DNA of 64,000 nt, from NCBI GenBank assembly GCA_907165065.1, contig OU015523.1, positions 42,087,702 through 42,151,701 on the forward strand, given 5' to 3'. This DNA is from Caprimulgus europaeus (lineage: Eukaryota; Chordata; Aves; Caprimulgiformes; Caprimulgidae). Numbering within the stretch: the first letter of the stretch is position 1; every line of letters starts with the position of its first letter. Positions 24,019 to 34,860 of the stretch are shown here, one piece after another. A model generated the notes under the pieces. The model was not told the DNA's origin. It made no database searches and worked only from the letters and a program-made list of their open reading frames with translations. Both the position numbers and the translations under genes were made by a program.

Positions 24019-27000
24019 TATATAAAGTTCAGGTAAGTCAGTCAGAAGTAACTGCTTCACAGTTGTCCTTCACCAGTGGATGTGGCTGTATGGTGAGTAA
24101 CTCCATCTGAGGAAGAAGTAGTATTTTGAAAACAATTCTATTTCTCTAGTAGTCTATAAGTTTCCAGTCTATTTTAGCACTAACATAAACTCCTACAGAC
24201 TTAGGTGAACTGATTTCTTTTTACTGCAGCTGATAAAACTTGGGTGTCTTTAAATTGTCAGTGGTGACTTTATTAGTGTATTTCAGTTCAGAACTGTTCA
24301 TTGCCTACAAGGATCATACTTGCACATCTAATGGAAATAGTCTTGAATGTCCCTGGGAACAAACATGAGAAAAGTTCTAATTATTGCAGGAACACAGGCT
24401 GTTTCAGATGAGTATGGTTAAACCACAGCCTGCAACTACAGCCAGCTCCTGAAATGTGTGTTGTAATTTGCCCCCAGTGCGATGTAGCAGTGCTGCCGTC
24501 CTGTCTCCTGTGAATTTTGCCTTCATAATTTTGCTGACACTGCTTCCTACTGTTGCTGTCATCCCTTCCACTAGCACATGTTCCAGAAGGAAGATCCCCT
24601 TCTTCTCTCTCTCAAGACCAGACCTAAAAGTCATCATTTCCCTCCCCAAGCTGCAGGGATCAGTTCCTCTTGTAATCCCCCCAAACTAGGTGACAGCAAG
24701 GACACTGTGCTCGTGACAAAATTACCAATATGTCTTATGGTCAACACCCTGATGTTGGTTGAGAGAAAGAAGAGAGCCTTATGTCTATCAATAACATGAG
24801 GTATGTGAGATTAACTTTTTGAGACCATGGGGAACAGTCATTGTAAAACATTCAAAAGATGACGTTAGCAGTTCACCTTCCTTGTGCATCTCTAGGTTGC
24901 AGCTTTCAAAACAGGCAGGCAGAAGAGATTTCATTCATGATACCACAAGTCCAAAAATAAAAAAGGCTCACTAAAAATAAGATTTTCTGTCCTGAACATT
25001 GTCATGGTACAAAAGTTACTTCTGTTGATAAAAACATTTTAGACAAAAAATCCAGTCTTGCAAGGCCTGTATGTCCCCTGCCCGGGGCATGAGGATGTCA
25101 TGAACTCCCATTTCTGTGTGAGCTAAGAAATCAAGAAAACCTTGCTAAATTAAGCAAAGTTTAAGGCTTATGAGGTTTATAGTTCAGACTCAAGAGATAA
25201 ATTAGGCAAACATCAACACTTTGTCTGCTTCTCCAAATTAGCCCTCATACCTTCTGAAATTTGTTCATAGCTCGTTTTCCCAATGCAGGAAGGGAAGTTA
25301 ATGAGAGCCTTCCTTATATTAATCTCACTTGAAGTTTGGCATATGTGGATAGCTAATATAATTTTAAAGATGCAATAGTTCAAGTACACTGTTGTGATAG
25401 GCACATTTTTATATATAATCATATCGTTGTATTAAGGAGTTTATTATTCAAATATGTTCTGCCTTTTGGGATGTAATAATTTTTTAAATATCCAAAAGCA
25501 AAATCAAAACTGATGACTTTTAAAGGTTCTTTCTGTGAATGAATGTTCCAGTACCAGAAAAAAATGTTGTTTGGGATTTATTTGTCATAAAGAAGTTGTA
25601 TCTTTATTGGATGTTGAATATCTTAATCTCTGCAGAGGCATTGCTGTTTGGAGTTCCAGCCATGCCTGCCTTCCCTTTCACAACCACAAGCCTAAATATA
25701 GGAGGAAGTTTATAATTTTCCATTTAGAAATTAGTATTCCAGTCCCTCTGCAGTACATATAAAATGCTTGTTATGCTGGAGTTTCACTAAAGTAGAAATT
25801 ATTGTACCAAGGGAAAAATTTCTCTCAATCAGGTTTGAAGTGCATGCCTCAGGGATGGAGGCATCATCTTCCTTTCTTGCACACAGTCACTCTTCTTATA
25901 TCAACACCAATTACGAGGTAACTTTCAAAGCTTGCCTGTGAGTTTACTCGTACTCAAGCCCTCTGGGAACAACCTGTCCCTTCCTCTCAGCAGACTCTCT
26001 TTCCACACTAGAGCTCCCTTTCCTTTTCGTACCTGTTTAAAATATATCAAAACTCTCTCTTTTGGCCAACGACTTTGAAAAGACACAAGTTCTGGTTAGT
26101 TCTGAATATCCCTTTGAAGTATTCCTCTGAAAAGAACCTCCTGTGTCTTTTCGATTAGGCTGTAGACTCTTCAGGGTTTGTGCCCCACCATGCAAAGTTT
26201 TAGATGGGAAACACTAGTTTGTTACTTAACGTGCATAAGAATCTAGGGAAAGCTCTTACATGTGATAATCTTTATCTCTCTAGGAAAAGTGGAAGTGGAT
26301 TAAAAATGTGCTCTGAGTATCTGAGTGAAAACTAACATTGCTGGAATTATCTTAACCTCTAACCTCCTGTCCTCTCTAATAAAAGCATTTAAGAAGATGC
26401 CTGCATTTAGGGTCTCTTTGATTCAGGTCACTTTAATTTACAAAAGATAATGTTCAGCAAGTTACACTGAAGATAAATAAGGCAGATTGTCAGCATGTGT
26501 TTGTGTTTCCTGCCTGTACAATGGCAGTCATCTGTTTCTGTAGGAAACAAAAGTTTCTCTGTTGCAGCACAAGCAGTCTCAATCAGCAGATTTGTTTGTT
26601 GATGCCCTCAGTTGTCTTGTTTTTCTGTGCTGCTTTGCCTTGAGTTCATCCTGTTAGGAAATTAAACTTGTAGGACAAAGGCAATCCCACAATAATTAAT
26701 AGCTGCCTAATTTTGTGCAGATACTTGCACACTGATGTGAAACTGCACATCTGTGAACCTTCCTGTTAGGTATCAGTAGGAGAGAGACCTGTGGAAGACT
26801 ATCATAGTGCACTGCTATGTTGTAGATAGGCAAAAGTATATAAAAATTTGGGTACTTATCTGTGGAAAACTTTTTGTTTTTGCAAAAGTCACCGAGGTCT
26901 TTAGGAATCAGAAAAGGTTCTTAAAATAACCTCTTGCTTTGTTTCTAATTTGGCAGCTTTAATATAAAATGAGTGTAACAAAGCAAACAAAAAAACCCCC

Positions 27001-28884
27001 GAAAAAGTGCTGTCCACTTTTGATTTCTGTACTAGTATTGATCTGCATTATTCTACAGCTCTAATGTTTGGCCAAATCACAAGGTAACACATCTATCTGA
27101 CAAAATGGGCCCACAGCTTTACAGTTTCATTTATGTTAGGAAAAAACCCTGACCTTGAATGCTCTGAAATTCCATCAGGCTTAAAGGAAAACACATTAAT
27201 TATTAGAAGGTTGAGAGGGAGCATGAATTGAGTGGAGTTCAGCTGGTTTCTAAAGTTGTCTAGACTTCTTGAACTTTTAACATCAGAATAAAAATTTCAC
27301 TGAGGAATGGGAGAATATCTCCCCCTTTTAAGCTGCATGTAAACTGTCTTACTGCACATGAGGAGACACTGCCTCCATTTCTTGACACCATTACTGTATT
27401 AGATTTCATGCTTATGAACATGATTTCAAAGGGCATGGCGACAGAGGATATGTTCAAGACCCAGTAGGACTCTTGCTGAAAAATTAATTTAAATTTAGTT
27501 TTAAAGTTCCTTAAGACATCAATGTTTCTTTGATTTTACTGTCTATTTTCTTCTTAACTCCTTCTATGGAACTACAAACTCAGTAGTTTCCTCAGAATCT
27601 ATCCAGCTGGATAACTTACTGTCTTGGTATGGAGACAACTTGTTCCACATTTGGATTTCTTAATAATGGACCATAAACTAGGAAATAGTTATTATACTAA
27701 AGCTGCAAACATTGTGAAAATATCATATTACTTGAGATTTCAATGTTATATATTCAAATGATTCAAATATTACATAATGACAAATTGAGAAATTATGTTA
27801 GTATATGGACACTATAAACAGTACAACAGAACAAATTCAATGCAATGAAAAGCAAAACTGTTCATTGAAAACATGTTTTAACCATACCATAATATACTTC
27901 AAGACATTATTTCTCTGAGGAAGGCTGCAGCTGTCCTCTATTTAGGATAAAAATAGCGTTTTTTAAAATGTCTATGAAATACTTGACAACGCAATGCAAT
28001 TTCTTTCTAATGCTCTTCCTTGCATCAATTTATGACTGTACTTTTTGGGTTAATTTTTTCCACTACCGCAGCGAGTATATAAAGGTACCAGTGAATGTAT
28101 CAATTCAAAACATTGAAATACTTTAAAAGTATTTAAAAATTTACTTTCCAACTCTATTTTTTGACACTTTTTTTTTTCTTAACTGCTAAGATGCAGAACA
28201 ATTTATGTGGTTGTCTAGTTCTGCTTGGCATAGCAAATCATTTTCATTTCTCATTATAGTTAAGGCAGTTTAAGAATTCTCATTTTACTCTGCCTCTTAC
28301 TTCACTATTAATTCATTATACATGGGGCACTGGAAGGTAATGGAAGGGTAATACCAGATTGGAATTAAGACAAAAGTGATTGCTAAGTTTACACTGACAC
28401 TGAACAACAAATAATCTCAACAGGTTTCACATACGTAAATAAATTTAAAAAAGAGATAAAAATAAATGTAGAATATTGATTTTTACTTTTTTGATATGCA
28501 CAGTAAAATAAAGCCATTTATCTGAAAAAGTGGATTTTCACAGTTTCAGTTAAATTCCACCTTCTTATAAGCGAGAATAGTGCTGCTTTGTCTTTGTGAT
28601 GTACAACAAAATCCTACAGAGTAAAAACTCTGAGAGGTTTAGAGACACTCCAATGCTTGGAGTTCAAACTAAAAGAGAGTTTTTATAAACTACTGATGAA
28701 GAAAAGAGTAGCATTACTCTATTGCAGGAAGAATTTAGGCTAGCAGAATGCAATTGCTTAACATGGGTTTTCAGAAGATATTTTCACAGTTTAAATTTCT
28801 CTTTATTGTTCAGGTGAAAAACAAATGACTAAAAATGTTATCTATCCTGGAGAGCATTTTCTCTGCAAAAATTATTTAGGTGAC

Positions 28885-28917
28885 CAATGTTGAGTTGGCC
28901 TTGTCTGGCCAACATTG
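28885..28917. other. Imperfect nested hairpin
   Basis: GTTGGCC (28894-28900) pairs with GGCCAAC (28907-28913) around the loop TTGTCT, while the outer CAATGTTG (28885-28892) matches CAACATTG (28910-28917). The two pairings overlap, so either a simple 7-bp stem or a bulged longer one could form. No function can be assigned. Confidence 0.55.
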
Positions 28918-29104
28918 CAAATTACCACCTTGAGTATAAATAATCCTCAGACTTTAGTCCATCCTGTAGCCAAGTGCAGCCAATTTAATGCAGTGCAATA
29001 TCACATTTGAGATAGGGAGATTTAGGCTAGAACTGAATAAGGACAGGAGGAGAGTGTCAGGAAATTTTCTCTTTGGTCTGCTACTGTAATGTTGTTGAGT
29101 TTTT

Positions 29105-29134
29105 GTTTTGGTTTGGTTTGGTTTGGTTTTTTTT
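29105..29134 (+). repeat. (GTTTG)n low-complexity patch
   Basis: About four GTTTG units and a terminal T-run. This is a simple repeat with no associated element visible. Confidence 0.8.
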
Positions 29135-29639
29135 CCTGTGAAAAAAACCAGACAATGCTAATGGATTACCTTTAGGGGTGCATCTTCATTAGCATTTTTC
29201 TTTGGACAAAGAGTGACCTCCTGAAGCACGTCCCTACTTACTGCTCACTGATTCTTATTAGTGCACTGTGTCACAGTACACAGACTGGGATCCCTTCAGA
29301 TAAACTCACTAAAAGGTGTCAGTCACAAATAAGCATTCAGTCCCAGGTACCAGCCTATAATGAGATTAAAATAAAATCCTGAAACACATAAAGCCTAGGC
29401 ATCAGGTCCTCAGTAACATCTGTTTCTCTTTGTAGATCCACTGCTGTTGCATCATACTGCTTACTAAGGTGGACTTTTTAATTATCTGAAGGAGAATTTA
29501 AGTCTGCAGCAATTCCAATACCTTCACACTTCACCAGGAAACTGAGCTAAGAAGTAAACTTTGCAAGTCCTGAAGAGACCAAGCCAGAGCCAGAACTGAA
29601 CCTGTGCCAGGCAGCACCTACTACCTACAGGGACCCATT

Positions 29640-29731
29640 ATTGGAAGTGTTCAAGGTCAGGTTGGATGGGGCTTTGAGCAACCTGATCTACTAAAGGTCT
29701 TTTTCAACCAAAATGTTTCTATGATTCTATG
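29640..29731 (+). mobile_element. CR1 LINE extreme 3' end, first of two
   Basis: TTGGAAGTGTTCAAGGTCAG and GGGGCTTTGAGCAACCTGAT are the last coding bases of a CR1 of the same type as the 23.6-kb copy. The 3' untranslated segment is then shortened, passing directly to AAGGTCTTTTTCAACC and a tail TTTCTATGATTCTATG that ends at 29731. The 3' untranslated part missing here, from 'CCCTGCCCATGGCAG' to 'CTAGATGATC', is present in the adjoining fragment. Confidence 0.85.
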
Positions 29732-29817
29732 TCCCTGCCCATGGCAGAGAGGTTTGACTAGATGATCTTCAAAGGTCCCTTCCAAGCCAAACCATTTTGT
29801 GATTTTCTGATTCTGTG
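29732..29817 (+). mobile_element. CR1 LINE extreme 3' end, second of two
   Basis: Directly after the tail of the previous fragment comes TCCCTGCCCATGGCAGAGAG, the CR1 3' untranslated segment. It runs through CTAGATGATCTTCAAAGGTC and TCCAAGCCAAACCATTTTGTG to a second degenerate tail ending ATTCTG. The two pieces share orientation. Either a very short CR1 copy was added at the tail of the first, or a duplication within one element produced two 3' ends. Confidence 0.85.
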
Positions 29818-30309
29818 GTCTTGGTTGGGGAGCAAAGTGGGAAAGCCCTGGCAAGCTGCACTTTGCTGATGTGCTGTCAGGGAAAGGATATTCCTGGTCT
29901 TAGGAGTGCTGCTCTTAGGAGGATCTCTTCTGCCTTCCTGCCCACCCTTCCCCAGCAATAGCTGTTTTCCTACGTGTATCTTCCCCAGACTCAACAGCCA
30001 GCGTAGAAGGCCATGTGTTCTGCTGGCTGTAGCAATCTGCTGCCTCCATACATTAGACACTAGAAACACTGTTCTCATGCCTAGAGCTGGCCCTGTCATC
30101 AGTGCAGGACTTAGAAAGGAAGTCTGTGCAAAAGAGAAAACATTAAATCAGCCTTACTCAGCATCAGCACTCTTCAAAACAGCCCAAATGTTCGCCAACA
30201 AATCTTATTTGGAGATGCTGCTTCAGGTCGATTAGCATCAAAGCAACAAATGCTCAACTGTGGAGAAAGCCAAATTATGCTTTACTATCTAATCCTTGGC
30301 CTAAAACTA
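29818..30309. other. No gene recognised
   Basis: Short overlapping frames on both strands, none resembling a known protein. GC content begins to rise ahead of the GC-rich block that follows. Confidence 0.45.
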
Positions 30310-30745
30310 CATTAATAATCCCCATGCTTTCAGGGCCCCGAGGGCACCACCAGGCTTGCCCATGCCTGCCCAGACACTCAGGAGTCCCCCCACCCTGCCC
30401 ATGGCCCAGGACCCCATGTAAGCCCCTGGGGCAATCAGCCCCTGCCCAGTGATGCCGCAGCAGGGCTGGTCTCCAGCTCCCCACAACTCAGCCCGGCCAC
30501 AGGCCCTGCTGAGCCAAGCCCACCCATGGATCTGCATCCCAGCCCAGCCTCAGCCCATTCCTGTCCCCATCCTCATAGAGGTGCCTGATACCCGGGGCTG
30601 GGGCTGTCCTGATGCCACCCCCTGGTTGCTGTGCTCCAGGCTGGGATGGGCCCTGTCTGCCAGGGGGCTGCCCTGATGCCCCAAGATGGGGAGCCCCTGG
30701 TGGTCCTGGCCTGCTGGGAGCCCGTGGTGCCCTGACATGTGCAAT
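30310..30745. other. GC-rich block of unknown origin
   Basis: About 435 bp rich in CCCAGCCC, CCATGCC and CTGCCC words stand out sharply from AT-rich flanks on both sides. CpG is scarce, so it is not a typical promoter CpG island. Several overlapping frames stay open on both strands, as expected in GC-rich low-stop DNA, and none resembles a known protein. It could be a divergent repeat, a degenerate minisatellite or a retroelement LTR piece. I see no TG...CA termini, no target duplication and no relationship to the other LTRs in the window. Confidence 0.6.
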
Positions 30746-33700
30746 TGACAGAGCTCTCCCACAAGTAAATACTGAGATACCGTGAGATTTTTACCATTAT
30801 CCTTAAAGAAAAAAAGGTAAATGACTTGTGCCTGCTTGTATTAGATGGCAGGAAGTTAAATATTTCAAGTGAGATGAACTCAGATGTGGATCAAAGGCTT
30901 GCTTAGAAAGCCAAAACAAGCAAACAAAAAAGGCAAAACCTCTCTCACCCCCACCAAAAAGGGGGGTATCTCCAAATGAGGCAACAACTTTGCAGCTTTC
31001 CTGGACAATGTGTGCTCAGAAAGCTTGTGGTGCTTCTGACCTGCCAGGCTCCCACTGCTGGGCTTGGGCAGTGCCCATGCCATCTTTTCTTGGAAGTGTT
31101 GGGAGTTGTTTTCCAGTACAAATGCAAGCAACGCAGAAACTAAAGCCAATGCTTTTCCTCCATATGTCCAGTGGTTTGTCCTTCACTCCCTACCTATTCA
31201 CATCCACTGGATTTTGGTTTCAGCCTGATGTTTCACCCTTTAAACTGATGTTTTTTCCAAACATCTCAACATCAGTTTATCATTATTTCGCCTGAACAAA
31301 TCCAACTAAGAGCCACCACCCATCAGGACATCTCCAAGGCAGGACATCTTTCTTTCTAGAGTGGTCAGTAAAGACTCCAGAGTTTTTGCTCTCTCTGTCA
31401 GGTTCTACCTTGCATTTCTAGTGATCTGACCATTAAGAAATGCCAAAACAGGGACTCGCCCTTCTTTGTGGGTTTTCTTAGCAGTCTGTGGCATGATATC
31501 TGCTGAGCACCGCATCTCCTTAGTGAGATGTTTCTAAGGTTGTATTAGGGTTATAACAGTTTGTTTCTTCATGGAGCGATGGCACAACCAGGTGCTGCTT
31601 AGAGGTAACCAGACTGGATTGAAATGGAGTCGCTGAGCTATCAAAAGCAGTGCAATGGCATTAGCAGATTAAATTAACCTGAGATGGGCTCTGTGCTGAT
31701 GATGCAATGCCAGTTTCAGCTTTCAGGGTAGCCTATATGTAGCTGCATGGCACTGCAGCATGGCATGTATGCTTGGTTAGTACACACCTCCAGCAGGAGT
31801 GGCCTTTGAATGTGGGGACCCACAACCCTGCAGGGAGGTAATCAATGGCAGTGGGTCTTCAAGGGTCTGCAGCATCTGCAGCATCAGATCCTTTGAAAGT
31901 GCATTAGTTTTCCCAGCTTAAGAAAATGCTTCAGTTGGCACTAGTATCAGCAGAAAGTGTATTTTCAACTTGTGTATTACTATGGTTGTATGACCCTCGT
32001 GGTCAGTGGGGTTTATAATGTAATTTACAACTTCTCCTAGTGTGACCTGAGGTAGTGAGAATGGGGAATGCACATTTCCTAGATGTCAGAGGAGAGGTGT
32101 TGACCAAGCTCTCTCTTACCTTGGTAAGAGGTAAATGTTCTCTATTTTACATCAATGGGAAGACAGATAAACTCAAAATCCTGTGTAGAGGATGCTGTAA
32201 TCCACTGTTTATTTCTCGGTGAATAATATGTTATTGAAAGGTATGCCAGCAATTGGTGGCTTAAATAATTCAAGGTGCTCGTAAAACTTACAGGAAATGC
32301 TTACTTTGAAACTGTAACTGGTTATATTTTCAGAATAGTTTGCGTGATGAATTTTGACATTTTCCTATAATACATTATCTCCAAATTATTATTTTTTTTC
32401 GTCACTCAAGCAGGAACATCTTAATAGCTGATGCAGAATTATTTTTATGGTTATAAACAATATATTTCAGATTTAATGTCCCTCTGGTTTTAGAAAGAGC
32501 TGGTTGATTATACATGTACAGAAGAGTTCATATTTGCTCTGAAGCATTATTTCACTGACATGTTTAAGCTCCTTGTTTGGTCACTTGCATTATTTCCTCC
32601 ATTGTGCATGAGAATCTGTGTGTGCACGTGCCTTGAAATCACCTTGAATAATTCAAATTCTGTCAGAGAACAGCCTCTGCATAAATGATAAAGCACAGCT
32701 TTCTCAAGCTCTTAAGAACTGCAGGGCTATAGATAAGTAAATTCAATAAAATAAAACTCTCAGCCTCGCCTCCTTTGAGTAATGGAATCACTGCTCAACT
32801 TCCCAAGTTTGACACTTCTAGTTTTTCAAGACTTTGTTGAATTATATTCTCCAGTTCTGCTGACCACTTCCAGACCCCAAGGGGATGTGTGTCAGGCTTG
32901 ACCAGTGCCTGACAGCAGGAAAACACTAAGGAATGTTTTAGGAATAATAGGAGCTGAGCAACAGTAACAATGCCAAAAGAGCAGAAGCTGCTGTAAAATG
33001 CAGATTTGAAAGCATAAATATAGTTGAGCTTATCTTTGGCTGCCTAGCCTCATTTCTCTACAATAAAAAAGGCCTAGATGATAAAATAATTTTGAAATCA
33101 GAATTGTGAGTGGGAAGGGGAGGAGATGAAGTCTGTGAGGGAGAAAGAAATGTGTCCAATGGGTACCCTGAATTATACATTCTAAGTATTATAAAATTTT
33201 CTTTAAAATATTCAAATAAATAAATAAATGTTTAAAAAATGTTGCCACTGACTGTTTTACTCCTGAGACTTCTTGGTTTTACTTTGTGATCACTCCCCCA
33301 CTGCTTACACAAACAGCCTGAAGATTTGCTTTTGGTATTTTACCTTGTGGTCATGTTTAGAAGCTCCTCCATCAAAACAAGACTTTATTCTTTTCAGAAG
33401 TGTATGAAGCAAAGAACTAGAAGAGCTTGAAACACACAAAATATTCTAATGACACTCAATAGTTCAGTTATAAACCTGAAACATGAAAAGTAATAATAGG
33501 ACATTGACATTTACCCCTCAGAAGAGTATCTACTATGCAAATCAGATTTTCTACAGGACACAAAAGTTTAAAACCAAATTAAACTACCTCCTGGGAGCTC
33601 CCCAGGAAAATTCAAATAGCCTCTGAGAACATCATTGTAGGTGAAGCCAGTGAACACCAATCAACAGAAGATAGTCCCTGACAATCTTAAAAATGCATCA

Positions 33701-33918
33701 TTTACGGCAAACAATTGAGGAAAAATCGGCATTTAACTTTGCTATTTCATTCTCATATATGTATACCTAATTGTGTTGCTACTGTTTCTTTGCTATGGCT
33801 ATTTGAAAGAATTCCTGGAGCTGAATATCAATTTATTTTGCTGTTGGAGTTTAAGAGGATCCCAAATTAGGGCTATTTATGTTGATCTAAAGTCCATTTT
33901 ATATTTTCTCGATGGTGT
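30746..33918. other. Mixed DNA, no gene seen
   Basis: No exon or transposon recognised. A short AAAT repeat lies at about 33214-33230. The left part (30.9-31.8 kb) is somewhat richer in GC than the right part. Sequences around 32.2-32.6 kb are very AT-rich. Confidence 0.5.
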
Positions 33919-34752
33919 TGTCCTGGTTTTTAGCTGGAACAGAGCTGGGTTTCTTTTTAGTAGCTAGAATAATGCTGCAATCATTCCAATTACAGGGCCT
34001 TGAAAGAGTCCTGTACTGTTAGTTTTTGTCACTACCTCCCTGGGTCGGGAGTGGGTAATTTGCACGCCTGCTGCCTCAGATGTCTAAGGGCATCACAGAC
34101 CAATCAAAAGATTGGTCAACCATAAATGAATATAGATGATGCTTAATATGCTTATTGATCTGAAGGCACCTTCGTTAGAGAGAAGCTTCGTATACACAAT
34201 CATGTAATTTTCTATATATCTATAAGCTCATATATAGTGTTTTAAGTATATAACATATGTATCTGCTTAGTGTTTTGTCCTAATTTTGTGAGATTTGATC
34301 CTGAATTTGGTTTTGATTGTGGTATAACTGTGATAATACATGGCTGGATACAGCAGAATGGGGATACATGTTGTTTACATCAGGTTTGTTATTGGGTGGG
34401 GAGACAAGGAGTTTTTTGCCCCTCAAGCCTATTTTAAGGGATGAGTCCCTCAGCAAAGCTGAATTGCAGCTCCTGACATGGTGCTGACTGGCCCTCTGGC
34501 TTACCCCCCAGGAGATTGAAGGGGGGTTATTGCGCTCCCATGCCATGCAAAGTGTGCAGCTGTTTTGCTCTTTGCCACCCCACAGCACTTCAGGGTCTAA
34601 CTGCAAGTCCCGCCAACTCCTCCACACCAGTGTTAATGGTTTGTTATATGTGTTGATTTTGCTGGGAGTCCAACTGAGGCTGGCTTCCCGATGTAACAGT
34701 TTGGGATGACTCACTCTTTCAGAGAAGCAGCTGCCGGCTATTCAGGAGTACA
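33919..34752 (+). mobile_element. Probable ERV LTR related to the 37.8-kb element
   Basis: The block opens TGTCCTGGTTTTTAGCTGGAAC and, over its first 60 bases or so, is nearly identical in wording to the start of the LTR at 37806 (CTGGAACAGAGCT...TTTCTTTTTAGTAG). After that the two diverge completely. A candidate right end is GGAGTACA at 34745-34752, which would give a TG...CA element of about 834 bp. A 7-bp inverted pair ACCCCCC / GGGGGGT sits at 34503-34527. The left end is convincing; the right end and the single-element reading are inference. A chimeric or truncated LTR followed by unrelated DNA is equally possible. Confidence 0.45.
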
Positions 34753-34860
34753 CAAAAATGGCGAGCCAACGACAAACGCCATGGCGGTGACAGCAGTTGC
34801 TAAATATGGTGCAACATCTGACAGGTGAGTCGAGGCGGTGAGCCGGTAACATCAAAATAC
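34753..34860 (+). other. Possible ERV leader / primer-binding-site region
   Basis: Straight after the candidate LTR end lies AAAATGGCGAGCCAACGAC. Its TGGCG-gCCAACG part resembles a lysine-tRNA type primer-binding site, which normally starts TGGCGCCCAACG within a few bases of a 5' LTR. A second GC-containing stretch GAGGCGGTGAGCCGG follows at 34832. CpG dinucleotides are enriched here compared with the flanks. No gag or pol reading frame follows, so any provirus would be reduced to this stub. The match is partial. Confidence 0.28.

Larger units (their letters stand above)
24019..29639. other. AT-rich DNA, no gene seen
   Basis: About 5.6 kb with no recognised exon, RNA gene or clear transposon. 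An imperfect hairpin lies at 28885-28917 (CAATGTTG ... CAACATTG around GGCC arms). A (GTTTG)n low-complexity patch lies at 29105-29134. The interval 27700-28600 is especially AT-rich and quiet. Confidence 0.55.

Noticed and set aside
26160-26215. Similarity to an ancient repeat end containing 'gtaagctcttcagggcaggg'
   Set aside because: Only about 15 bases match, too few to separate from chance.
29010-29045. CR1-like wording GGGAGATTTAGGCTAGAACT
   Set aside because: Fewer than 25 matching bases and no continuation into the neighbouring CR1 segments on either side.
34280-34714. A 144-codon minus-strand frame as a gene
   Set aside because: No recognisable domain; it runs antisense across the LTR-like block and has no supporting exon signals.
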